This document shows positions 52,176 through 60,408 of a stretch of 64,000 nt of DNA, one piece after another. Numbering within the stretch: position 1 is the first letter of the stretch; the number at the start of each line of letters is the position of its first letter. The notes under the pieces were generated by a model. That model ran no database searches. It was not told the DNA's origin and saw only the letters and a list, made by a program, of their open reading frames with translations. The DNA is from Litoreibacter halocynthiae (lineage in GTDB: Bacteria > Pseudomonadota > Alphaproteobacteria > Rhodobacterales > Rhodobacteraceae). Position numbers and translations under genes: made by a program. Location: NCBI RefSeq assembly GCF_004365635.1, contig NZ_SOBH01000001.1:682001-746000 (forward strand). Direction: 5' to 3'.

Positions 52176-52209
52176 TCCGACCCTCCAACTCAGACGAAGG
52201 CCCGATCAC

Positions 52210-55200
52210 ATGAGCACCAGACTGTCCACCGGCGGCCGCCTGCTGAACAAATCCAGGCAGGTCTCGTTCCAGTTCAACGGCAAAACCATGCGCGGTTTTG
52301 AGGGCGATACCCTCGCCTCGGCTCTGCTGGCTAATGACCAGATGCTCATGGGCCGCTCGTTTAAATACCACCGCCCGCGCGGCGTGGTAGCGTCGGGCGC
52401 GGAGGAACCTAACGGCCTCGTCAACCTCGGCAAGGGCGGCAAGTTCGAGCCCAACGCCCGCGTCACCACGACAGAGCTGTTCGACGGGCTGACAGCGGAA
52501 AGCCAGAACCACTGGCCGTCGCTGGAATTCGACGTGGGCGTGGTCAACAACTACGCCTCGCGCTTCATGCCTGCGGGCTTCTACTACAAGACCTTCATGG
52601 CTCCGGCGCCCGCGTGGAAACACGTGTTCGAGCCGTTCATCCGCCGCGCGGCGGGTCTCGGCAAAGCCCCCAAAGACCGCGACGCGGACCGCTACGAACA
52701 TTTCTACGCCTTCGTCGATGTCCTCATCGTCGGCGGCGGTATTGCGGGACTGCAAGCGGCCAAGGCTGCAGGTGATGCAGGTGCCAAGGTCCTATTGGTC
52801 GAGCAGACCGCCCATTGGGGTGGTCGTGCGCCTGTCGATGGCGTTGAAATCGGCGGGCAGCCCGCTCAAGAATGGATCAACGACACCATCCAAGCCCTTG
52901 AGAAGATGGACAACGTGTCCCTACGCACCCGCACCATGGGCGCAGGCGTCTATGACCACGGCTACGTCACCGCCTATGAGCGCCTGACCGACCACGCCCC
53001 CACCGATGAAGACCTGCCGCGCCATCGCCTATGGCGTATACGTGCGGGCCAGACCATCACCGCGACGGGCGCGATCGAGCGTCCGCTGGCCTTCGCTGGC
53101 AACGACATTCCGGGCGTCATGCTGGCCTCCGCCGTGCGCGACTACGCGACCAACTGGGCCGTCAGCCCCGGCGACCGCACGGTGGTCGTCACGAACAACG
53201 ACGACGCCTACCGCACTGCGATCATCTTGAAGAACGCAGGGCTGGACGTCCCTGCGATCATCGACGCCCGCCCCAATGGTGGCGGCGCGCTGGCCGAAGA
53301 GGCGCGCGGCTTGGGCATCCGCATTGAAAACGGCAAGGCCATCGCGCAGGTCAAAGGCGGCAAGCGCGTCACCGGTGTCGAAATCACCACCCATGCAGGC
53401 GAGGGCAACGCCCGCGAAGCCATCGAGTGCGACGCGGTCGCGATGTCCGGCGGCTGGTCGCCGGTTGTGCATCTGTGGTCCCACTGCGGCGGCAAGCTGG
53501 TCTGGGATGACGGACAAGCCCATTTCCGCCCGAATCCCGACGCCGCGCCCAAAGGCGCCGATGGCGAACCGTTCGTCCTCACCGCAGGCATTGCCAGCGG
53601 GGCGATGGACAGCACAGCCGTTCTGGCCGACGCCGACAAGGCAGGTAAGAACGCCGCCAAACGCACGGGCCACACGCCCAAGCGCATGGCAGCCCCGAAA
53701 GCCAATACCACCGATGAGGCACCGCTCATGCCGGTGTGGAAAATGCCGCAGGGTGCTGGCTACAAGCTACGCTCCAAAATGTGGCTGGATTACCAGAACG
53801 ACGTGAAGGTCTCCGACGTGCAGCTCGCCGCGCAAGAGGGCTACGAGAGCGTCGAGCATACCAAACGCTACACCACCATCGGCATGGCGACGGATCAAGG
53901 TAAGCTCAGCAATATCAACGGTTTGGCGATCCTTGCAGACAGCTTGAATGCGCCCATTCCGTCCGTTGGCACTACCACCTTCCGCCCGCCCTATACCCCC
54001 ATTTCCATGGGCTCTATCGGTGGCGAGGCGCGTGGCGATATCTTCCAGCCGCTCAACCGCACACCGCTCCACGCTTGGGGTGACGACAACGGTGCCTATT
54101 GGGAACCCGTCGGCCACTGGCGTCGCGCTTATTGCTATCAACGCAGTGGCGAGACGGTAGAACAGGCGGTTCACCGCGAGGTCAAGGCCACCCGTGAAAG
54201 CCTCGGCCTGCTGGATGCGTCCACCCTTGGCAAGATCATCGTCAAGGGTCCCGACGCGGGCAAATTCCTCGACATGATGTATACCAACATGATGTCCAAC
54301 CTGAAGCCGGGCAAATGCCGCTATGGCCTCATGTGTACTGAAAACGGCTTTCTCACCGATGACGGCGTGGTCGCGCGGATCGACGACGACACATGGCTTT
54401 GCCACACCACTACGGGGGGCGCCTCGCGCATCCACGGGCATATGGAGGAGTGGCTGCAAACCGAATGGTGGGACTGGAACGTCTACACTGTTAACGCGAC
54501 CGAGCAATACGGCCAGATCGCCGTCGTTGGGCCCAATGCCCGCAAAGTGTTGGAGAAGCTGGGCGGTATGGACCTGTCCAAAGAGGCGCTCGGCTTCATG
54601 GAGTGGAAAGAGGGCAAGATCGGCGATTTCGACGCCCGCGTCTTCCGCATCTCTTTCTCCGGCGAGCTTAGCTACGAGATTGCCGTACCCGCCAGCCAGA
54701 CTCGTGCCTTCTGGGACGCGCTGCACGAGGCGGGGGCGGAGTTCAACGCCACGGCCTACGGCACCGAAGCGCTGCACATCCTGCGCGCCGAGAAGGGCTT
54801 TATCATGATCGGGGACGAGACGGATGGAACCATCATCCCGCAAGACCTCGGTCTGAACTGGGCGCTGTCCAAGAAGAAGGAAGACTACCTCGGCAAGCGC
54901 GCGCAGGAGCGGGTGCACATGACCGATCCCGACCGCTGGCAGTTGGTCGGCTTGGAAACCGTCGATGGTTCAACCCTTCCCGACGGCGCTTATGCGGTCG
55001 CGGACGGCACCAACGCCAACGGTCAACGCAACACGCAAGGCCGCGTGACCTCGACCTACCATTCGCCGACCTTGGGCAAGGGGATCGCCATGGGGCTGAT
55101 CCATAACGGGCCGGACCGGATGGGGGAGGTGATTGATTTCCCCAATCTCGACGGCTCTATCGTGCAGGCGAAAATAGTCAGTGCCGTGTTCTATGACCCC

Positions 55201-55224
55201 GAAGGGGAGAAGCAAAATGTCTAA
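52210..55224 (+). CDS. soxA: Sarcosine oxidase, alpha subunit
   Basis: This 1004-residue subunit has an N-terminal ferredoxin-like domain without Fe-S Cys. A dinucleotide-binding domain (VDVLIVGGGIAGLQAAKAAG near residue 170) binds NAD+, and a C-terminal GcvT-like tetrahydrofolate-binding domain (~residues 610-1000) carries away the methyl group as methylene-THF. Its length is standard. The stop overlaps the soxG start. Confidence 0.95.
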   Translation: MSTRLSTGGRLLNKSRQVSFQFNGKTMRGFEGDTLASALLANDQMLMGRSFKYHRPRGVVASGAEEPNGLVNLGKGGKFEPNARVTTTELFDGLTAESQNHWPSLEFDVGVVNNYASRFMPAGFYYKTFMAPAPAWKHVFEPFIRRAAGLGKAPKDRDADRYEHFYAFVDVLIVGGGIAGLQAAKAAGDAGAKVLLVEQTAHWGGRAPVDGVEIGGQPAQEWINDTIQALEKMDNVSLRTRTMGAGVYDHGYVTAYERLTDHAPTDEDLPRHRLWRIRAGQTITATGAIERPLAFAGNDIPGVMLASAVRDYATNWAVSPGDRTVVVTNNDDAYRTAIILKNAGLDVPAIIDARPNGGGALAEEARGLGIRIENGKAIAQVKGGKRVTGVEITTHAGEGNAREAIECDAVAMSGGWSPVVHLWSHCGGKLVWDDGQAHFRPNPDAAPKGADGEPFVLTAGIASGAMDSTAVLADADKAGKNAAKRTGHTPKRMAAPKANTTDEAPLMPVWKMPQGAGYKLRSKMWLDYQNDVKVSDVQLAAQEGYESVEHTKRYTTIGMATDQGKLSNINGLAILADSLNAPIPSVGTTTFRPPYTPISMGSIGGEARGDIFQPLNRTPLHAWGDDNGAYWEPVGHWRRAYCYQRSGETVEQAVHREVKATRESLGLLDASTLGKIIVKGPDAGKFLDMMYTNMMSNLKPGKCRYGLMCTENGFLTDDGVVARIDDDTWLCHTTTGGASRIHGHMEEWLQTEWWDWNVYTVNATEQYGQIAVVGPNARKVLEKLGGMDLSKEALGFMEWKEGKIGDFDARVFRISFSGELSYEIAVPASQTRAFWDALHEAGAEFNATAYGTEALHILRAEKGFIMIGDETDGTIIPQDLGLNWALSKKKEDYLGKRAQERVHMTDPDRWQLVGLETVDGSTLPDGAYAVADGTNANGQRNTQGRVTSTYHSPTLGKGIAMGLIHNGPDRMGEVIDFPNLDGSIVQAKIVSAVFYDPEGEKQNV

Positions 55225-55783
55225 TGCTGTCAGCGCCTTGCAAGGCGCAACTTCTGAAGGTTTCGCAATGATCACCGAGGCAGGATTGCGCGGAATGATC
55301 ACCCTGCGCGGCGATCTGTCGTCGGCAAAACTGAAAAAGGCGGTCAAATCCGCCGCTGGCGTCGATGTCCCTGCGCAACGCGCATGCAACAGCGCGGGCG
55401 CCAAGGCTGTCGCGTGGATGTCGCCCGACGAATTGCTGGTGATGGTGCCTTATGCGGAGGTGGTCGACGCCACATCCCGCCTCGCCAAAGCACTGGAAGG
55501 CGAGCACGCGCTGGCGGTCAACGTCTCCGACGCGCGGGCGGTGTTCACCATTGAAGGTGAGGGCGGGCGAGAGGTGCTGGCCAAACTTTCGCCCGTTGAT
55601 TTGTCCCGCGAGGCCTTCACCACAGGCATGTTCCGCCGCACACGGCTGGCACAAGCTGCGGTGGCCTTCTGGTTGCGCGACGAGACCACGTTCGAGCTGG
55701 TCTGCTTCCGCTCCGAGGCGCAATATGTGTTTGACGCGCTGAGCATGTCGGCCAAGCCGGGTTCAGAGGTCGGATTTCTCTGA
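55217..55783 (+). CDS. soxG: Sarcosine oxidase, gamma subunit
   Basis: This 188-residue protein shows the gamma-subunit/GcvT-like pattern (GMITLRGDLSSAKLKKAVKSA, AWMSPDELLVMVPY, LAVNVSDARAVFTIEG). The ATG at 55217 overlaps the soxA stop by 8 bases. It completes the heterotetramer; no glyA or folate genes follow. Confidence 0.92.
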   Translation: MSNAVSALQGATSEGFAMITEAGLRGMITLRGDLSSAKLKKAVKSAAGVDVPAQRACNSAGAKAVAWMSPDELLVMVPYAEVVDATSRLAKALEGEHALAVNVSDARAVFTIEGEGGREVLAKLSPVDLSREAFTTGMFRRTRLAQAAVAFWLRDETTFELVCFRSEAQYVFDALSMSAKPGSEVGFL

Positions 55784-55861
55784 CAGGCCACCACCGCTGA
55801 CGGTTCACAATCTGTATGTTCTGGGCTAGGAAAGCTGCCATAGGCCAAACAGGATTTTGCT

Positions 55862-56728
55862 ATGTTTTCTCGGATGTTCGCCGCCATAGTTGCAGCGCTG
55901 GTTTTGACAACTAACCCGCAGGGTGCACAGGCGCAGCAGGCCTTGGTGCAATGCACCAAAACGTCGGGCTCGTCGGGCTGGGTGCCTGACGCCTTCACCT
56001 ATGCCCGCGAGGGGACCTCCAAGAAAGTCACCGTGTCCGACCCGTTGATCCTCGCCTTCATGAAGGTGCCGGTGACGGCCAAGGTCCGGCGGGACAACGC
56101 GCGACAGCTGGTGTTGACTTGGAAGGTCAAGGGCGTGCGCGACCGTCGCGGGTCCCGCACACCTGCCTTGGCGTTTCGTGCGGTGATCAACAAATCCGAC
56201 CTGAGCTATAAGGTGGTGGCGACCCCGCTCGGATACCCCGATACGTTCACCGGAAGTGGCCGCTGCGCGGTCGTTCCTGCCGCGCAGGTCAAAGCCCTGA
56301 CCGCGAAGATCAAGTCGGCGGGCAAGGCTGCGACCCAAAACGGCGGCATGCTTCATACTTTGTGGAAATCGGGGCAGAACCGAAGTTTCTCGTGCAAGGT
56401 AGGCAAGCCGCGCAAGGCCTATGACTGGTCCGCCACACAGGTGGCGATCCGCCAGAAGGCGAAAGCGGACGAGGCGGTGGTCGAATACACGACCCGAAGT
56501 GGCAAGGCCAAAACCCGCGCCAAAGTGAAACAATCGAAGAAGTTTGTGACCTATGTCTGGGCCCAAACGGTTGCCGACAAAAAGGGGCAAGGGTTCACCG
56601 AGCCGCTGAAGGCAACCGTGCAATATAAACTGAGCGTAGATATGAAATCGGGCAGGGCGTCACTGCAGTCCTCGGCGGCACCGAGCCGCCGCAAGTCGTC
56701 CTCCAGAGTACCCGTCAACTGCAAATAG
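55862..56728 (+). CDS. Exported protein of unknown function
   Basis: The 288 residues start with a signal peptide (FAAIVAALVLTTNPQGAQAQ). The mature part is strongly basic, with four Cys spaced as two pairs (LVQC ... GRC; FSC ... VNC), compatible with two similar halves each holding a disulfide. AGGA lies 7 bases before the ATG. No family is recognised. Confidence 0.7.
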   Translation: MFSRMFAAIVAALVLTTNPQGAQAQQALVQCTKTSGSSGWVPDAFTYAREGTSKKVTVSDPLILAFMKVPVTAKVRRDNARQLVLTWKVKGVRDRRGSRTPALAFRAVINKSDLSYKVVATPLGYPDTFTGSGRCAVVPAAQVKALTAKIKSAGKAATQNGGMLHTLWKSGQNRSFSCKVGKPRKAYDWSATQVAIRQKAKADEAVVEYTTRSGKAKTRAKVKQSKKFVTYVWAQTVADKKGQGFTEPLKATVQYKLSVDMKSGRASLQSSAAPSRRKSSSRVPVNCK

Positions 56729-56831
56729 GCTGGCGGCAGGGCGCTTGTTTGTCCAAACGAGCCTTGACCCCACGCCTTCGCGCCCTCAGTTATGCTAGGT
56801 AGATACTCATTCCAACAAGGGGGCCCAGATA

Positions 56832-57431
56832 ATGGCTTTTACACTTCCCGACCTTCCTTACGCCCATGACGCTCTGGCTGATGCCGGCATGTCCAAGGAA
56901 ACGCTGGAATACCATCATGATCTTCACCACAACGCCTATGTAACCAATGGCAACAAGGCCATTGAAGGCACCAAGTGGGAGGGCAAGTCCCTCGAAGAGA
57001 TCATCACCGGCACCTATGACAAATCGGCTGTCGCGCAGAACGGGATATTCAACAACATCTCGCAGCTGTGGAACCACAACCAGTTCTGGGAAATGATGAG
57101 CCCGGGCAAATCCGCAATGCCATCCGAGCTGGAAGCGGCGTTGAAGGACAGCTTCGGCTCTGTCGACAAGTTCAAAGAAGAGTTCGCGGCCGCAGGCGCG
57201 GGCCAGTTCGGCTCCGGCTGGTGCTGGCTGGTGAAAGACACCGATGGCGGGCTGAAGGTCACCAAGACCGAAAACGGCGTGAACCCGCTCTGCTTCGGGC
57301 AAACCGCGCTTTTGGGCTGCGACGTGTGGGAGCATTCCTACTACATCGACTTCCGCAACGCGCGTCCGAAATACCTGTCCAACTTCATGGACAATCTGGT
57401 GAACTGGGAAAACGTCGCCTCGCGCATGTAA
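56832..57431 (+). CDS. sodB: Superoxide dismutase, Fe type
   Basis: This 199-residue Fe/Mn SOD has metal ligands H28, H82, D164 and H168 (CDVWEHSYY). Gln78 in the NNISQLWNH segment is at the position typical of Fe-SOD rather than Mn-SOD. It dismutates superoxide in the cytoplasm. A strong terminator follows. Confidence 0.94.
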   Translation: MAFTLPDLPYAHDALADAGMSKETLEYHHDLHHNAYVTNGNKAIEGTKWEGKSLEEIITGTYDKSAVAQNGIFNNISQLWNHNQFWEMMSPGKSAMPSELEAALKDSFGSVDKFKEEFAAAGAGQFGSGWCWLVKDTDGGLKVTKTENGVNPLCFGQTALLGCDVWEHSYYIDFRNARPKYLSNFMDNLVNWENVASRM

Positions 57432-57456
57432 TGTGTGGCTATCTTTAACGCCGAGG

Positions 57457-57482
57457 AACCCCGCCATTGTGCGGGGTTTTTC
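57457..57482 (+). terminator. Intrinsic terminator after sodB
   Basis: AACCCCGC-CATTGT-GCGGGGTT forms a perfect stem followed by TTT-C-TTT. Confidence 0.88.
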
Positions 57483-57552
57483 TTTGGGTTGGGGAACTAT
57501 GACGGATGCGAGGGGTTGATCTTGTGAACCAACCTTAACGCAGGAGGTCCCC

Positions 57553-57621
57553 ATGGCAGTGTGCCACAGATCCAAAGACAACACCCGCGAACTCAAATGG
57601 AATGAGGAGATGTCGCAATGA
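57553..57621 (+). CDS. Possible 22-codon leader ORF upstream of the host-attachment gene
   Basis: A perfect AGGAGG lies 5 bases before ATG 57553. The ORF (MAVCHRSKDN ... EEMSQ) ends with TGA overlapping the next gene's ATG (ATGA at 57618-57621). This is a better ribosome site than the downstream gene has, suggesting translational coupling or attenuation. The peptide has no recognised family. Confidence 0.5.
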   Translation: MAVCHRSKDNTRELKWNEEMSQ

Positions 57622-58070
57622 CCAAACTTCCGCATAAAGCATGGGTGGTCGTTGCCGATGGCGAAAAGGCCCTGATTCTTGAAAACCTGACAGATGGGGA
57701 GAACCCCAATCTGGACGTGATCCGCAAGGATGAACAGGACAACCCCAAAGACATTGACCAGTCTGCCAACCGCCCGGGGCGGATGCATGACGGAGGTCCT
57801 GGCCACCGCTCCGCATTTGATGACACTGATTGGCACGAACTGGCCAAAGAGCGCTTCGCGAGCGAACTGGCAGACATGCTTTATGAGAAAGCCCATGCCG
57901 GACGGTTCGCCGCCTTGGTGATTGTTGCCGCCCCGGGGATACTCGGGGAGTTGCGCGACTCCATGCATCAGGAAGTATCGAACAAGGTTATTGGCGAGAT
58001 CGACAAGACGCTGACCAATCATAGCGTGCGCGACATCGAAAAAATCGTGAAAGCGGAGCTGGCCGGATAA
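57618..58070 (+). CDS. Host attachment family protein
   Basis: This 150-residue cytoplasmic-looking protein matches the Host_attach pattern: start WVVVADGEKALILEN, a charged middle (RPGRMHDGGPGHRSAF), FASELADMLYE and LVIVAAPGILGELR. It was named for a protein needed by Agrobacterium to attach to plant cells; in marine bacteria the role is unclear and may be stress-related. It is coupled to the 22-codon ORF and followed by two hairpins. Confidence 0.85.
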   Translation: MTKLPHKAWVVVADGEKALILENLTDGENPNLDVIRKDEQDNPKDIDQSANRPGRMHDGGPGHRSAFDDTDWHELAKERFASELADMLYEKAHAGRFAALVIVAAPGILGELRDSMHQEVSNKVIGEIDKTLTNHSVRDIEKIVKAELAG

Positions 58071-58089
58071 ACCGGCTTGATGTGATTGA

Positions 58090-58117
58090 GCGCAGGCGAT
58101 GCCTGCGCGCTGTTTTG
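58090..58117 (+). terminator. First of two tandem hairpins after the host-attachment gene
   Basis: GCGCAGGC-GAT-GCCTGCGC is a perfect 8-base stem followed by GCTGTTTTG, placed 20 bases after the stop. Confidence 0.7.
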
Positions 58118-58121
58118 TTTG

Positions 58122-58155
58122 AAAGGGCCTCCGAGCTGCCGCTCGGAGGCCCTTT
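58122..58155. terminator. Second tandem hairpin, 15-base perfect stem
   Basis: AAAGGGCCTCCGAGC and GCTCGGAGGCCCTTT pair perfectly around TGCC. Ends in TTT on both strands, so it can stop transcription from either side and insulates the DUF302 gene. Confidence 0.8.
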
Positions 58156-58250
58156 GACTGTTTGGCAAGCGCTGGCGCAGACGTGATTGGCGATGCGTGC
58201 GGGGCTCTGGCATGTGTTTATGAGTATTTAGAACCAAATGGAGACATGAG

Positions 58251-58712
58251 ATGCGCGCGATGTTGATTGTTGCCCTGAGCCTTTGGGCCGGCTTTGCCGC
58301 AGCGGACGTCACTGCGCGACCGGGATGGGTGGTGATGGAGACCTCTAAACCCTATGACCAGCTGGTGAAGGACGTCATAAAGGCGGTGAAGGCCAATAAA
58401 ATGGGCGTGGTGACCCAAGCGGGACCCACAGGTGCCGCCAAGGCGCGCGGGATCACCATTCCGGGCAACCGCGTGATTGGCGTGTTCAACAACACATTTG
58501 CCGTCCGGATACTGGCGCTGTCCACGGCGGCGATGATCGAAGCGCCGGTCCGCCTTTATGTGACCCAGACGCAAAGCGGCGCGACGCTTAGCTACAAAAC
58601 GCCGTCATTGGTGTTTGCGCCTTACATGGAAGAGTCAGACCCCGACCTTGGCGTGGCCGCATCGGAGCTGGACGTGATCTTTATGACCATTGCTGAGGCC
58701 GCTGCCGGTTGA
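58251..58712 (+). CDS. Exported DUF302 protein
   Basis: This 153-residue protein has a signal peptide (MLIVALSLWAGFAAAD). The DUF302 domain features YDQLVKDVIKAVKANKMGVV, RVIGVFNNTFAVRILALS and APVRLYVTQT. DUF302 is a small alpha/beta domain of unknown role, often periplasmic. AAATGGAGA lies upstream. Confidence 0.85.
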   Translation: MRAMLIVALSLWAGFAAADVTARPGWVVMETSKPYDQLVKDVIKAVKANKMGVVTQAGPTGAAKARGITIPGNRVIGVFNNTFAVRILALSTAAMIEAPVRLYVTQTQSGATLSYKTPSLVFAPYMEESDPDLGVAASELDVIFMTIAEAAAG

Positions 58713-58744
58713 TACCAGCGTCCTGAGCTTTGAAGGAGACGGAA

Positions 58745-60358
58745 ATGGGCAGCCCAAAACGCGCCGCTGACTTGCTTGCCGAGCGGCTATTCGAGGCCGG
58801 GTGCCGCCATGCGTTCGGCATGCCCGGCGGCGAGGTGCTGACGCTTGTTGATGCGCTGGAGAAAGCCGGGATCGAATTCGTGCTGTGCAAGCACGAGAAC
58901 GCCGCCGGTTTCATGGCCGAAGGGGTGCATCATGTGAACGGCGCGCCCGCAATATTAGTAGCCACCGTCGGGCCGGGGGCGATGAACGGTGTCAATGTGG
59001 TGGCCAACGCCCATCAGGAGCGGGTGCCGATGATCGTGCTCACCGGATGCGTCGACCCCGATGAAGCGCTGACCTATACGCATCAGGTGCTTGATCACCG
59101 GCGGGTGTTCGACGAGATCACCAAAGCGACCTTTACCCTGACTGTTGAAGGGGCCGACATCGTGGCCGACAAGGCGGTGGGGATTGCCACAGAAGGGCGC
59201 GGCGGCCCCGTTCATATCGACGTGCCGATTTCTGTGGCAGACGCGGTCGCGGCCCCGAAGCTGCGCCGCCGTGCGCCAGCGGGCAGGACCGCGCCCGTCG
59301 GGGATGATCTGGCATTGGCCCGTGCCTGGCTTGATGGGGCGGAGCGACCGGTGATCATCGCCGGATTGGATGTGCTGTATGATGACAGTGCAGCGGAGTT
59401 ATTGCGGTTTGCCGAAGTTTTGGGCGCGCCCGTGATCACCACCTACAAGGCCAAAGGGGTGATCCCTGAGACCCACCCGCTAGCGTTAGGTGGGGCAGGG
59501 CTGTCGCCTTTGGCGGACACACATCTTTTGCCCTTGGTGCGGCAGGCCGATCTGGTGATCTGCGTCGGATACGATCCGATCGAGATGCGCCCGGGCTGGC
59601 GCGAGGTGTGGGATCCCGATCAGGTGCGGGTGATCGACATATCGGCCGCGCCGAACCATCATTACATGCACCAAGCGGGACTGAGTTTCGTGTGTGACAC
59701 GGGGGCCGCCTTGCGGGCGTTGACGACATCCGGCGCGGTGCGCGACACGTGGCCTGAGGGCGAGGTCGCGGCCACCAAATCCGCGCTGGCAGCAGCGTTC
59801 CCGACAGATGAAGCATGGGGCCCCGCAGCGATTATCGCCACCTGCCGCGACACGCTGCCCGAGGATGCCATCGCCACCGTGGACAGCGGGGCGCACCGGA
59901 TATTGCTGTCGCAGATGTGGACCTGTCAATCGCCGCGCACATTGCTGCAATCCTCGGCGTTGTGCACGATGGGATGCGCGGTGCCGCTGGCGATGGGGGC
60001 GAAATATGCGGACCCTGCGCGCTGTGTGGTCAGCTTTTCAGGCGATGCGGGGGCGTTGATGGTGGCCGGCGAGTGGTCCACCGCCAAAGAGCACGGGCTG
60101 AACACGATCTTCGTGGTCTTCGTCGACCGCTCCTTGTCCCTGATCGAGTTGAAACAGCGCCAGCGGCAGATGGGCAATGCGGGGGTGGATTTCGACGCGC
60201 ATGACTTTGCTGCGATCGGACGGGCTTTTGGCGGGGAGGGGCATACGGTGACCTCGCGCGCGCAATTGCAAGACGCCTTGACGGCGGCGATGCAGGCTGA
60301 GACCTTCACCGTGATCGCCGCCCTGATTGACCGGAAGGCCTATGACGGGCGGATCTAG
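58745..60358 (+). CDS. Thiamine-diphosphate-dependent enzyme, acetolactate synthase-like
   Basis: This 537-residue three-domain ThDP enzyme has the catalytic Glu in CKHENAAGFMAEG (~residue 50) and a central DHS-like domain. The metal motif GDAG lies near residue 433, followed by FVVFVDRSLSL, where the usual N-N is V-D. AAGGAG 5 bases upstream selects ATG 58745 over the TTG at 58730. With the CoA-transferase downstream it might decarboxylate a 2-oxoacid or acyl-CoA, but the reaction is not assignable. Confidence 0.85.
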   Translation: MGSPKRAADLLAERLFEAGCRHAFGMPGGEVLTLVDALEKAGIEFVLCKHENAAGFMAEGVHHVNGAPAILVATVGPGAMNGVNVVANAHQERVPMIVLTGCVDPDEALTYTHQVLDHRRVFDEITKATFTLTVEGADIVADKAVGIATEGRGGPVHIDVPISVADAVAAPKLRRRAPAGRTAPVGDDLALARAWLDGAERPVIIAGLDVLYDDSAAELLRFAEVLGAPVITTYKAKGVIPETHPLALGGAGLSPLADTHLLPLVRQADLVICVGYDPIEMRPGWREVWDPDQVRVIDISAAPNHHYMHQAGLSFVCDTGAALRALTTSGAVRDTWPEGEVAATKSALAAAFPTDEAWGPAAIIATCRDTLPEDAIATVDSGAHRILLSQMWTCQSPRTLLQSSALCTMGCAVPLAMGAKYADPARCVVSFSGDAGALMVAGEWSTAKEHGLNTIFVVFVDRSLSLIELKQRQRQMGNAGVDFDAHDFAAIGRAFGGEGHTVTSRAQLQDALTAAMQAETFTVIAALIDRKAYDGRI

Positions 60359-60366
60359 ATTTTAAT

Positions 60367-60400
60367 GCCTCCGGCGGAGGTACTTATGAAGCAATGATGG
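60367..60400 (+). repeat. Dispersed intergenic repeat, copy B
   Basis: GCCTCCGGCGGAGG, then TACTTAT, then GAAGCAATGATGGG. It occupies most of the gap between the ThDP enzyme and CoA-transferase genes and contains an in-frame ATG (60394) of the latter. Confidence 0.75.
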
Positions 60401-60408
60401 GCGGACAA

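Noticed and set aside
53767-54918. 383-codon minus-strand ORF
   Set aside because: Antisense to soxA.
56790-58022. 410-codon minus-strand ORF
   Set aside because: Antisense to sodB and the host-attachment gene and runs through two terminators.
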